Shown in pieces: positions 43,633 to 51,171 of a stretch of 64,000 nt of DNA; the stretch's first letter is position 1; every line of letters starts with the position of its first letter. Position numbers and translations under genes: made by a program. Under the pieces are notes generated by a model. It saw only the letters and a program-made list of their open reading frames with translations. It was not told the DNA's origin and ran no database searches. Origin of the DNA: an uncultured Hyphomonas sp. (lineage in GTDB: Bacteria; Pseudomonadota; Alphaproteobacteria; Caulobacterales; Hyphomonadaceae); contig NZ_OY787456.1 in the NCBI RefSeq assembly GCF_963678875.1, positions 2,108,001 through 2,172,000 on the forward strand, read 5' to 3'.

Positions 43633-44654
43633 GTCTCCACCGGGGTCCACTGGACATCATGGATCGAACGCGCACCGGAGGCGAGCATCACGAGACGGTC
43701 AAACCCGAGCGCCACACCGCAGGCATTCGACATCCAGTCCAGCGCCTCAAGGAAATCCTCGTCGATCGGGTAGCGCTCCCCATAGAGGTCCTGCTTAAGG
43801 GCCATGTCCGCGTCGAAGCGCGCGCGCTGCTCCTCGGCATTGGTCAGCTCATTGAACCCGTTCGCAAGTTCCACGCCGCAAGCATAGAGCTCGAACCGTT
43901 CGGCAAAGCGCGGATCGTCCGGACAGGCACGGGCCAGCGCTGCCTCGCAAATCGGGTAGCGATGGAGCACCGTCAGGCGTTCGTCGCCGAGGGCCGGTTC
44001 GATCAGGGTGACGAGAACGGCCGAGAAAATGTCAGACCAGGAGGCGTCGTCCGGCACGCCCACACCGGCGTCCCGGGCGGCACGCAGAAATCCGTCCCGG
44101 TCATCCAGTAGTCCGTTTAAGTCCGCTTTAGCATAGCGTTGGAACGCCTCAGTCAGCGTCAGGTACTCCGGAGTCATGCCCGGATCGCAGCTCCGTCCCC
44201 GCCAGGTCAGCGCCTCATTCCCGGTCGCCGCAAGGGCCATCCGGCAAAGCATGACCGCGTCCCACATGACCTCTGTCAGGCGCGCGCCGGTGCGATACCA
44301 CTCGATCATCGTGAACTCGGGCGAGTGAAGCAGGCCTTGCTCGCGGTTCCGGAACACCCTTGAAAAATCGACGATTTTCTCTTCACCCGCGGCCAGAAGC
44401 TTCTTGCAGGAGAACTCCGGCGAAGTGTGCAGGAAGAGCGGACTGACCTGCCCGTCATCCGTCCTGAATGCCGTTTCAAAGGCATGGAGATGTGTCTCAT
44501 TGCCCGGCGAGACCTGCAACGCCGCACATTCGACCTCCAGAAACCCCTCTTCCGCGAACCAGCCCGACAGCGCCCGGCGCACCTGCCCGCGCTGCAACAG
44601 GAACGGCCGGCGGTCCCTGTGCCGCGCCGGATGCCACCATTTCCCGTCAGTCAT
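43629..44654 (-). CDS. epmA: EF-P lysyltransferase EpmA (PoxA/GenX/YjeA)
   Basis: 341 residues of the class II lysyl-tRNA synthetase catalytic core without an anticodon-binding domain. Motif 2 is visible in VFRNREQGLLHSPEFTMIEW and motif 3 in CGVALGFDRLVML. It attaches beta-lysine to the EF-P target lysine. Length and absence of the N-terminal OB domain separate it from LysS. It diverges from efp by 149 bases. Confidence 0.95.
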   Translation of the reverse strand: MTDGKWWHPARHRDRRPFLLQRGQVRRALSGWFAEEGFLEVECAALQVSPGNETHLHAFETAFRTDDGQVSPLFLHTSPEFSCKKLLAAGEEKIVDFSRVFRNREQGLLHSPEFTMIEWYRTGARLTEVMWDAVMLCRMALAATGNEALTWRGRSCDPGMTPEYLTLTEAFQRYAKADLNGLLDDRDGFLRAARDAGVGVPDDASWSDIFSAVLVTLIEPALGDERLTVLHRYPICEAALARACPDDPRFAERFELYACGVELANGFNELTNAEEQRARFDADMALKQDLYGERYPIDEDFLEALDWMSNACGVALGFDRLVMLASGARSIHDVQWTPVET

Positions 44655-44803
44655 CTGCCCTGCCCAATGTCCGCAAGCGTCGAAATATGTGAACCGGCGC
44701 TTGGCGAAACACGCAAGTGCCGGTATGGCGGAGCCCGATCAAGCGCGCTGAAACGGTGCGCTCTATAGCACCGGCACAGGTCCGGGCAATTCGGGAACAC
44801 ATC

Positions 44804-45376
44804 ATGGCCGTCGAAATCGCAGCAAACATCCGCCGGGGCAACATCATCGAGTATACCGACGGTCAGCTCTATTCCGTCCTCAAGGCTGAATCCTTCCGTC
44901 CAGGCAAAGGTACGCCGACCACCACGATCGAGATGCGCCGCATTTCGGACGGTATCAAGATCGTCAACACCTACAAGACGACGGACAAGCTGGAAAAGGC
45001 TTTCGTCGAGGATATCGGCCACACCTACCTCTATCAGGACGGCGACAACTACGTTTTCATGCACCCGGAAACGTTTGAGCAGGTCTATGTGGCTGGCACG
45101 ATGCTGGGCGACAATGCGGCGTTCCTGCAGGAAAACATGGAAGTGAGCCTGCAGATCTTCAACGGCGACCCGGTCTCGGCGACCCTCCCGGCCCGTATCA
45201 CGGCAACGATCGCGGAAACCGAACCGGTTGTAAAAGGCCAGACGGCCTCCAGCAGCTACAAGCCGGCCATCCTGGACAATGGCGTCCGTGTGATGGTGCC
45301 GCCGCACATCGATGCCGGCACCCGGATCGTCGTGAACACGGAAGACAACACCTATCTGGAACGCGCCAAGGACTAA
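44804..45376 (+). CDS. efp: Translation elongation factor P
   Basis: 190 residues from the ATG at 44804; the frame stays open upstream to 44717, but the protein start MAVEIAANIRRGNII is canonical. The modified lysine is Lys35 in FRPGKGTP, at the loop tip. The three beta-barrel domains end with GTRIVVNTEDNTYLERAKD, the conserved tail. EF-P relieves ribosome stalling at proline runs. The EpmA/EpmB genes next door modify this lysine. Confidence 0.98.
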   Translation: MAVEIAANIRRGNIIEYTDGQLYSVLKAESFRPGKGTPTTTIEMRRISDGIKIVNTYKTTDKLEKAFVEDIGHTYLYQDGDNYVFMHPETFEQVYVAGTMLGDNAAFLQENMEVSLQIFNGDPVSATLPARITATIAETEPVVKGQTASSSYKPAILDNGVRVMVPPHIDAGTRIVVNTEDNTYLERAKD

Positions 45377-45403
45377 GCCTCCAGCGCTCCATTCAGATCA
45401 AGC

Positions 45404-45434
45404 AAGTGCCGGCCCCTGTGCCGGCACTTTTCGT
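45404..45434 (+). terminator. Intrinsic terminator after efp
   Basis: A 10-bp stem AAGTGCCGGC (45404-45413) with GCCGGCACTT (45420-45429), loop CCCTGT, then a T-containing tail. It lies 27 bases after the efp stop and ends before the SOS promoter. Confidence 0.8.
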
Positions 45435-45467
45435 TTGCGCCGGGAGTTCTGCCGCGGGTGAGCATAA

Positions 45468-45496
45468 TTGACTCGTACATAAGAAAAGAACAAAAT
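45468..45496 (+). promoter_or_regulatory. Promoter of the imuA-imuB-dnaE2 operon
   Basis: TTGACT (45468-45473), a 17-base spacer and CAAAAT (45491-45496) make a reasonable promoter. Transcription would begin about two bases before the imuA ATG, so the message is probably leaderless. The LexA box covers the -10. Confidence 0.55.
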
Positions 45497-45502
45497 AGGA
45501 AC
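45488..45502. promoter_or_regulatory. LexA (SOS) box, GAAC-N7-GAAC
   Basis: GAAC (45488-45491), seven bases, GAAC (45499-45502). This exact direct repeat is the LexA box of alphaproteobacteria. It ends two bases before the imuA ATG and overlaps the -10, so LexA would block transcription until DNA damage. Confidence 0.92.
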
Positions 45503-45504
45503 AA

Positions 45505-46245
45505 ATGGATATTGCGACCCTCAAAGCCAGCGGCCTGATCCGGCCTGTCACAGCTGCCCCGGCGCAGCCAGACGCCTTCCCTTACGGGCTGGGCGTCCAT
45601 GGCCTGCATGAGGTTGCAGAGACGGCTTATGGCCACCGGGCCGCGGTGACGGGCTTCGTCCTCGGCATGCTGCACCCGACGCAGAAAGGCGCCTGCCTGT
45701 GGGTCTGCCAGACAAGCGCTTCCCGGGATTCCGGGCACATCCCCGCAGCGTCCCTGCAACAGATGACGGGCGGACGGGAACCACGGCTCTGCATCGTCGC
45801 GCACAAGTCCGCCGAGGCCCTCTGGAGTGCCGAAGAAGGCATCATGTCCGGCGCCGTCCGTCATGTCGTGGTCGAGCTTGGAGAGGCGGACTTTACCGCG
45901 ACACGCCGTCTGGCGCTGGCATCCGAGAAGCATGGCGTCCCGGTCACCCTCCTGCTGCCGCACACCTGCAGCGGCGCGACGGCCGCCACCACCCGCTGGC
46001 GGGTCGGCACACAGCTTTCGGCGCCGAACCGTCACGATCCCCGCGCGCCCGGCCAGCCGCGCTACCGCGCCGTGCTGGAACGCTGCCGCACCGCCCCTGC
46101 CGCCGTGGGGCAGGCTTTTGATCTTGAGTGGAATGATGAGACGCTATCTCTCCATATGGTTTCCGGAATGGCCGCTGGACCGGCTGCGCCGCGCACGGCG
46201 CCGTCCTTCGCCTCAAGACACGGACACCAGCGCAGGGCCGGCTGA
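45505..46245 (+). CDS. imuA: SOS mutagenesis protein ImuA
   Basis: 246 residues. A RecA-like fold is suggested by VTGFVLGMLHPTQKGACLWVC, with the strand VRHVVVELGEADF and the ALASEKHGVPVTLLLP tract. The family closing strand WRVGTQLSAPN is present near 180. ImuA is the accessory that joins ImuB and DnaE2 in error-prone translesion synthesis. It begins two bases after the LexA box. Its 3' end overlaps imuB by 113 bases, a long overlap that leaves no untranslated gap. Confidence 0.85.
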   Translation: MDIATLKASGLIRPVTAAPAQPDAFPYGLGVHGLHEVAETAYGHRAAVTGFVLGMLHPTQKGACLWVCQTSASRDSGHIPAASLQQMTGGREPRLCIVAHKSAEALWSAEEGIMSGAVRHVVVELGEADFTATRRLALASEKHGVPVTLLLPHTCSGATAATTRWRVGTQLSAPNRHDPRAPGQPRYRAVLERCRTAPAAVGQAFDLEWNDETLSLHMVSGMAAGPAAPRTAPSFASRHGHQRRAG

Positions 46246-47749
46246 GCCGCAGCCCTTTGTTCTTTATGAGAAATCTACCCACGGGCTGGCCGTCGCCGCT
46301 GCGAATGGGCCCGCCATGGCAGTGGGCATCCATGCCGGGCTGAGCCTCAAGGATGCCCGCAGCGCGCTGCCGGGCCTGCTGACCGAGCAGATCGACCGGG
46401 AGAGCGATACCGCCGCCCTGCTGGCACTCGCCGACTGGATGGTTCGCTTCTCTCCCCTCGTCTGCACGGATGGCGCCGATGGCCTGCTGCTGGAAACGAC
46501 GGGCTGCGACCACCTTTTCGGCGGCGAGGCCGGCATGGCGGCGGCTCTGTCGGCGCGGGTGTCGCAGGCGGGCTATGGCCACCGTCTGGCCTTTGCGGGC
46601 ACGCCCGGTGCGGCCTGGGCGCTGGCGCGTACGGTGGCGGAGGACGGGGCGCCGGTGATCCTGCCGCCGGGGGCGGAGCGGAGCGGGCTGGCGACGCTTC
46701 CGGTGCGGGCGCTGCGGCTGTCCGGCACCGTTCTGACCCTGCTGCGCCGCTTCGGCCTGACGCGGATCGGGCAGCTCTACAGCATTGACCGAAAAGCACT
46801 TTCCCGGCGCTTCCAGTCGCGTGAGGCGGTGGAGGCGGTGATGCTGCGGCTGGATCAGGCGCTGGGCGTGCGGGCCGAGCCGTTTGCGCCGTTGCGGGCG
46901 CCGCTGGACTATGCCGCGCGCCTGCCCTGCCCGGAGCCGCTGAGCGACAGCGCCGGGATCAGCGAGGGCCTCGCCCGCCTGACGGAGGAATTGTGCGCGA
47001 AGCTGTCGGCGCACGGCCTCGGCGCGCAAGGCTTTGTTTTTCATGTGTTTCGTTCCGATGGCGAGACGCGCAGCCTGACCGTCAATATGGCCCGGCCCGT
47101 GCGCAAACCGGCCCACATCCTGCGCCTTTTCCGGGAGCGGCTGGACCGGATCGACCCCGGTTTCGGCATCGATCTGTTGCTGCTGGAGGCCGTGCGCACC
47201 GCCCCCATGGAAGCCGGTAGCCAGCCATTATCGGCTGATCTTGCCATGACTATAACGGACTTGGGGCTGCTTTCCGCGCTCTCTGACCGGATCCAGGCAC
47301 GACTAGGCGAGGGCCGCGTCATGATCATCCAGCCGGAAGCCCGCCATCCGCCGGACATGGCCGAGCGGCGCGTGCCTTTCACCGGCCAAATGCCCGCTGA
47401 CACCCCGCCGCCCCCCGACACGCTGCCGGGCCTGCGCCCCATCCGCATGCTGGACCGGCCGGAGCCGATCGATGCAGTCGCCGAGGTGCCGGACGGGCCA
47501 CCGCTGCGCTTCGTCTGGCGCCGGGTGGTGCGCCGCGTGGTGAAGGCCGACGGGCCGGAGCGGATCGCGCCGGAATGGTGGACCCATCTGCCGACACCCG
47601 GCAGCGGCGCGCAGGCCATGCCCCGCGCGCGGGACTATTACCGCGTCGAGGACGAGCACGGGCACCGTTACTGGATCTTCCGTGAAGGCCTCTATGATGA
47701 CGGGCGCGGCAGTCATCCAGACTGGTTCCTGCAGGGGCTGCTGGCATGA
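46133..47749 (+). CDS. imuB: ImuB, inactive Y-family polymerase of the mutasome
   Basis: About 538 residues. The start MMRRYLSIWFPEWPLDRLRR is the ImuB N-terminus; the catalytic DxD of active Y-family polymerases is replaced, fitting a non-catalytic clamp and DnaE2 adaptor. Parts of the palm (VCTDGADGLLLETTGCDHLF) and the helix-hairpin-helix thumb (FGLTRIGQLYSIDRKALSRR) are visible, and the C-terminal region ends in HRYWIFREGLYDD. A long frame open to 45827 is only the imuA shadow. It overlaps dnaE2 by four bases. Confidence 0.93.
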   Translation: MMRRYLSIWFPEWPLDRLRRARRRPSPQDTDTSAGPAEPQPFVLYEKSTHGLAVAAANGPAMAVGIHAGLSLKDARSALPGLLTEQIDRESDTAALLALADWMVRFSPLVCTDGADGLLLETTGCDHLFGGEAGMAAALSARVSQAGYGHRLAFAGTPGAAWALARTVAEDGAPVILPPGAERSGLATLPVRALRLSGTVLTLLRRFGLTRIGQLYSIDRKALSRRFQSREAVEAVMLRLDQALGVRAEPFAPLRAPLDYAARLPCPEPLSDSAGISEGLARLTEELCAKLSAHGLGAQGFVFHVFRSDGETRSLTVNMARPVRKPAHILRLFRERLDRIDPGFGIDLLLLEAVRTAPMEAGSQPLSADLAMTITDLGLLSALSDRIQARLGEGRVMIIQPEARHPPDMAERRVPFTGQMPADTPPPPDTLPGLRPIRMLDRPEPIDAVAEVPDGPPLRFVWRRVVRRVVKADGPERIAPEWWTHLPTPGSGAQAMPRARDYYRVEDEHGHRYWIFREGLYDDGRGSHPDWFLQGLLA

Positions 47750-50700
47750 CCGGTTATGCCGAACTCGCCGTGACGACGAACTTCTCCTTCCTGCGGGGGG
47801 CGAGCCATGGCGCCGAACTGGTGCAGCGGGCGGCCGAGCTGGGCCTGTCGGCGATTGGTGTCGCGGACCGCAACACGCTGGCGGGCGTCGTGCGGGCGCA
47901 TACCGCCGCGAAGGAGGCCGGACTGAAGCTGCTGGTCGGCGCGCGGCTGGTGCCGCTGGAGGGACCGGAAATCCTCGCCTACCCGATGGACCGGACCGCC
48001 TATGGCCGCCTGTCGCGCCTCCTGTCCGAGGGCAAGATGAAGCCGGACGTGCCGAAGGGCGAATGTCATCTGACGCTGAAGACCATCCTTGCCGCCAGCG
48101 AGGACCAGGTACTGATCGTCATGCCGCCTGCCGTTCCGCCTGCGGAGTTTGCCGAAGCGCTGCGCGAGATCGCCGCTACCGCGCCGGGGCGCACTTACCT
48201 TGCCGCGCGTTACACCTATTCCGGCCGCAACCGAGAGCGTATCGCCCGGCTGGAGGAAATCGCCGCCAATGCCGGCGTGCCGATGGTCGCCACGAATGAT
48301 GTGCTCTACCACGCGCCGGACCGCCGCCCCCTGCAGGACGTGCTGACCTGTATCCGCGAACACTGCACCATCGACACCGCAGGCTACCGGCTGGAAGCGA
48401 ACGCGGAACGCCACCTGAAGAGCCCCGCCGAAATGGCCCGCCTGTTTCAGGGCTTCGAGGCTGCCATCGAACAGACGCAGGCAATCGCGGACCGCTGCCA
48501 GTTCAGCCTGGACGAACTGGCCTATGAATATCCGGACGAGCCTGTTCCTTCCGGTGCAACGCCGCAAAGCCATCTGACGAAACTGACCTGGAAGGGCGCG
48601 GAGACCCGCTATCCGGACGGCATTCCCGAACAGGTCTCCCGGCAGCTGGAAGAAGAACTCGCCCTGATCGAGGAGCTGTCCTACGCGCCCTACTTCCTGA
48701 CCGTGCATGACATCGTCGCCTGGGCGCGCAGCAAGGGCATTCTCTGCCAGGGGCGCGGCTCTGCAGCGAACTCTGCTGTCTGTTATTGCCTTGGCATCAC
48801 CAGCGTCGACCCGACGCTGACCAAGCTGCTCTTCGCACGCTTCCTGTCACGGGAACGGCGGGAGCCGCCGGACATCGATGTCGATTTCGAGCACGAGCGC
48901 CGAGAGGAAGTCATCCAGTATGTCTACGGACGGTATGGCCGCCACCGCGCCGCCCTGACGGCGACGGTGATTTCCTACCGCTCACGCTCCGCCGTGCGCG
49001 AAGTCTGCAAGGCGCTCGGCCTCAGCGAGGACATTTCCAGCGCGCTGGCCAATGGCGTCTGGGGCAGCTGGAACGATGCCATGCCGGACAAGCGCATTGT
49101 CGAGGCGGGGCTGGACCCGCGCAGTCCGCTGATCCGCCGCGCCATCCTGCTGACCCGCCAGCTGATCGGGTTCCCGCGCCACCTGTCCCAGCATGTCGGC
49201 GGCTTCGTGCTGACACAGGGGCCGCTTACCGAGACCGTGCCCATCGGCAATGCGGCGATGGACAAGCGCACCTTCATCGAATGGGACAAGGACGACATCA
49301 ACGCGCTCGGCATCATGAAGGTGGATGTGCTGGCGCTGGGCATGCTGACCTGCATCCGCAAGGCGTTCGACATGCTGGAAAGCCACAAGGGCATCCACCA
49401 CACGCTGGCCAGCATTCCGGCGGACGACCAGCCGACCTATGACATGCTGTGCCGGGCCGACAGTGTCGGTGTGTTCCAGGTAGAGAGCCGGGCGCAGATG
49501 GCGATGCTGCCACGCCTGCGCCCGCGCGTGTTCTATGATCTCGTGATCGAAGTCGCCATCGTGCGCCCCGGCCCGATCCAGGGGAACATGGTGCACCCCT
49601 ACCTGCGTCGCCGGAACGGGACGGAGCCTGTGCGTTTCCCGAGCCCCGCGCCGGAGCACGGCCCGCCGGACGAACTGGAACAGATCCTGGCGCGTACCAA
49701 GGGCGTGCCCCTGTTCCAGGAGCAGGCGATGCAGATCGCCATCGACGCGGCGAAGTTCACGCCCGACGAAGCCAATGGCCTGCGCCGCGCCATGGCGACG
49801 TTCCGTCACCTCGGCACGATCCATAATTATGAGGAGATGCTGGTCTCCCGTCTGATCGAACGCGGCTATGACCCGGTGTTTGCCCGGTCCTGCTATGAGC
49901 AGATCAAGGGCTTTGGCGAATACGGCTTCCCGGAAAGCCATGCGGCTTCCTTCGCGCTGTTGGTCTATGTGTCCTCCTGGCTGAAATGTCACCACCCGGA
50001 CATTTTCTGCGCGGCCATCCTGAACAGCCAACCCATGGGGTTCTATGCCCCGGCCCAGCTGGCGCGGGATGCGCAGGAGCACGGCATCGAAATCCGCCCG
50101 GTAGATGTGAACCATTCCGACTGGGACAACACGCTGGAACCGATGGAGGGGAACTCGGGTCTGTTCGCCGTGCGCCTCGGTTTCCGGCAGGTTGACGGGC
50201 TGAGACAGACCGACATGGAGCAGCTGATGCAGCACCGGGGCAGCGGTTATGCCAGCCCGGACGCGCTGACCCGCCGGGCGCGGCTGACGCGCGCCGTGCT
50301 GGAACGGCTGGCGGCGGCGGATGCCTTCCGCTCCATGGGCCTGTCGCGGCGCGATGCCCTGTGGAAGATCCGCGGCGATGCGCCGGGCCATGCCTTGCCG
50401 CTGTTCGCGGCGGCCGACCTTGCCGAACAGGGCGCGGAGGCGGATGTGGAGCTCCCACAGGTTCCGCCCTCGGAGCATGTGCTGCAGGATTACCAGACAT
50501 ACCGCATGTCACTGAAGGGCCATCCGATGCACTTCCTGCGGAATGCGCATACGCGGCGGGGCATCGTTTCCACCGCCGAAGCGACCGGGCGGCAGAATGG
50601 CCAGCGGGTGGAAACGTCCGGCCTCGTGCTGGTGCGCCAGCGGCCCGGCTCGGCCAGCGGCGTTGTCTTCGTCACGCTGGAGGATGAGACGGGAATTGCG

Positions 50701-51015
50701 AACCTCGTCGTTTGGCCGCGTGTGCTGGAGCGGTTCCGTCCGGTCGTGATGCGCGCGCGCATCCTGCACGTGGTCGGCCGGGTCCAGTCTGCCGACAACG
50801 TCACCCATATTGTCGCCGAGCGGCTGATCGACTGTACGGAGGACCTGTCCCTGCTTTCGGAAGACGTGCTCCGCGATCCGCTGAATGGCGTGCTGGCCCG
50901 GCCCGACGAGGTCCGCCGGCCCGTGGCGCCGCGCAAGGGACCGGCCGGACGCCCCTCCGGCGGACGCCATCCGCGCAATGTCCGCGTCATCCCGCCAAGC
51001 CGCGATTTTCACTAG
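47746..51015 (+). CDS. dnaE2: Error-prone DNA polymerase DnaE2 (ImuC)
   Basis: 1089 residues, normal for DnaE2. The PHP domain starts AELAVTTNFSFLRGASH and continues GVADRNTLAGVVRAH. The polymerase palm has CQGRGSAANSAVCYCLG and the catalytic PDIDVDFEHERR. The fingers/thumb region includes GFGEYGFPESHAASFALLVY, and the C-terminal OB fold VFVTLEDETGIANLVVW. It carries out damage-induced mutagenesis together with ImuA and ImuB. The gene overlaps imuB by ATGA. Confidence 0.98.
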   Translation: MTGYAELAVTTNFSFLRGASHGAELVQRAAELGLSAIGVADRNTLAGVVRAHTAAKEAGLKLLVGARLVPLEGPEILAYPMDRTAYGRLSRLLSEGKMKPDVPKGECHLTLKTILAASEDQVLIVMPPAVPPAEFAEALREIAATAPGRTYLAARYTYSGRNRERIARLEEIAANAGVPMVATNDVLYHAPDRRPLQDVLTCIREHCTIDTAGYRLEANAERHLKSPAEMARLFQGFEAAIEQTQAIADRCQFSLDELAYEYPDEPVPSGATPQSHLTKLTWKGAETRYPDGIPEQVSRQLEEELALIEELSYAPYFLTVHDIVAWARSKGILCQGRGSAANSAVCYCLGITSVDPTLTKLLFARFLSRERREPPDIDVDFEHERREEVIQYVYGRYGRHRAALTATVISYRSRSAVREVCKALGLSEDISSALANGVWGSWNDAMPDKRIVEAGLDPRSPLIRRAILLTRQLIGFPRHLSQHVGGFVLTQGPLTETVPIGNAAMDKRTFIEWDKDDINALGIMKVDVLALGMLTCIRKAFDMLESHKGIHHTLASIPADDQPTYDMLCRADSVGVFQVESRAQMAMLPRLRPRVFYDLVIEVAIVRPGPIQGNMVHPYLRRRNGTEPVRFPSPAPEHGPPDELEQILARTKGVPLFQEQAMQIAIDAAKFTPDEANGLRRAMATFRHLGTIHNYEEMLVSRLIERGYDPVFARSCYEQIKGFGEYGFPESHAASFALLVYVSSWLKCHHPDIFCAAILNSQPMGFYAPAQLARDAQEHGIEIRPVDVNHSDWDNTLEPMEGNSGLFAVRLGFRQVDGLRQTDMEQLMQHRGSGYASPDALTRRARLTRAVLERLAAADAFRSMGLSRRDALWKIRGDAPGHALPLFAAADLAEQGAEADVELPQVPPSEHVLQDYQTYRMSLKGHPMHFLRNAHTRRGIVSTAEATGRQNGQRVETSGLVLVRQRPGSASGVVFVTLEDETGIANLVVWPRVLERFRPVVMRARILHVVGRVQSADNVTHIVAERLIDCTEDLSLLSEDVLRDPLNGVLARPDEVRRPVAPRKGPAGRPSGGRHPRNVRVIPPSRDFH

Positions 51016-51101
51016 GCGCGCCACCGCGTCGGGCCCGTTTTGGTAGCAGTCCTGCCGACTGGCACGCCCCGAAACGGGTGCGACATTTCGAAACGATTTT
51101 T

Positions 51102-51120
51102 GCGACTAATTCTCATTTAC
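51102..51120 (-). promoter_or_regulatory. Probable Fur box before the second TonB-dependent receptor
   Basis: Read on the minus strand, GTAAATGAGAATTAGTCGC matches the 19-bp Fur consensus at 12 positions, including the AATGA-AAT core. It is 51 bases before the receptor ATG. This is the common form AATGAGAATTA seen ahead of iron-regulated receptors. Confidence 0.65.
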
Positions 51121-51171
51121 TTGCTGGACCAAGGCCGATATTGCGAATGAGTTGCAAAATCGGAGACGGGT

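Noticed and set aside
48982..50478. A 498-residue open frame antisense to dnaE2
   Set aside because: DnaE2 is certain on the plus strand; the antisense translation has no recognisable content.
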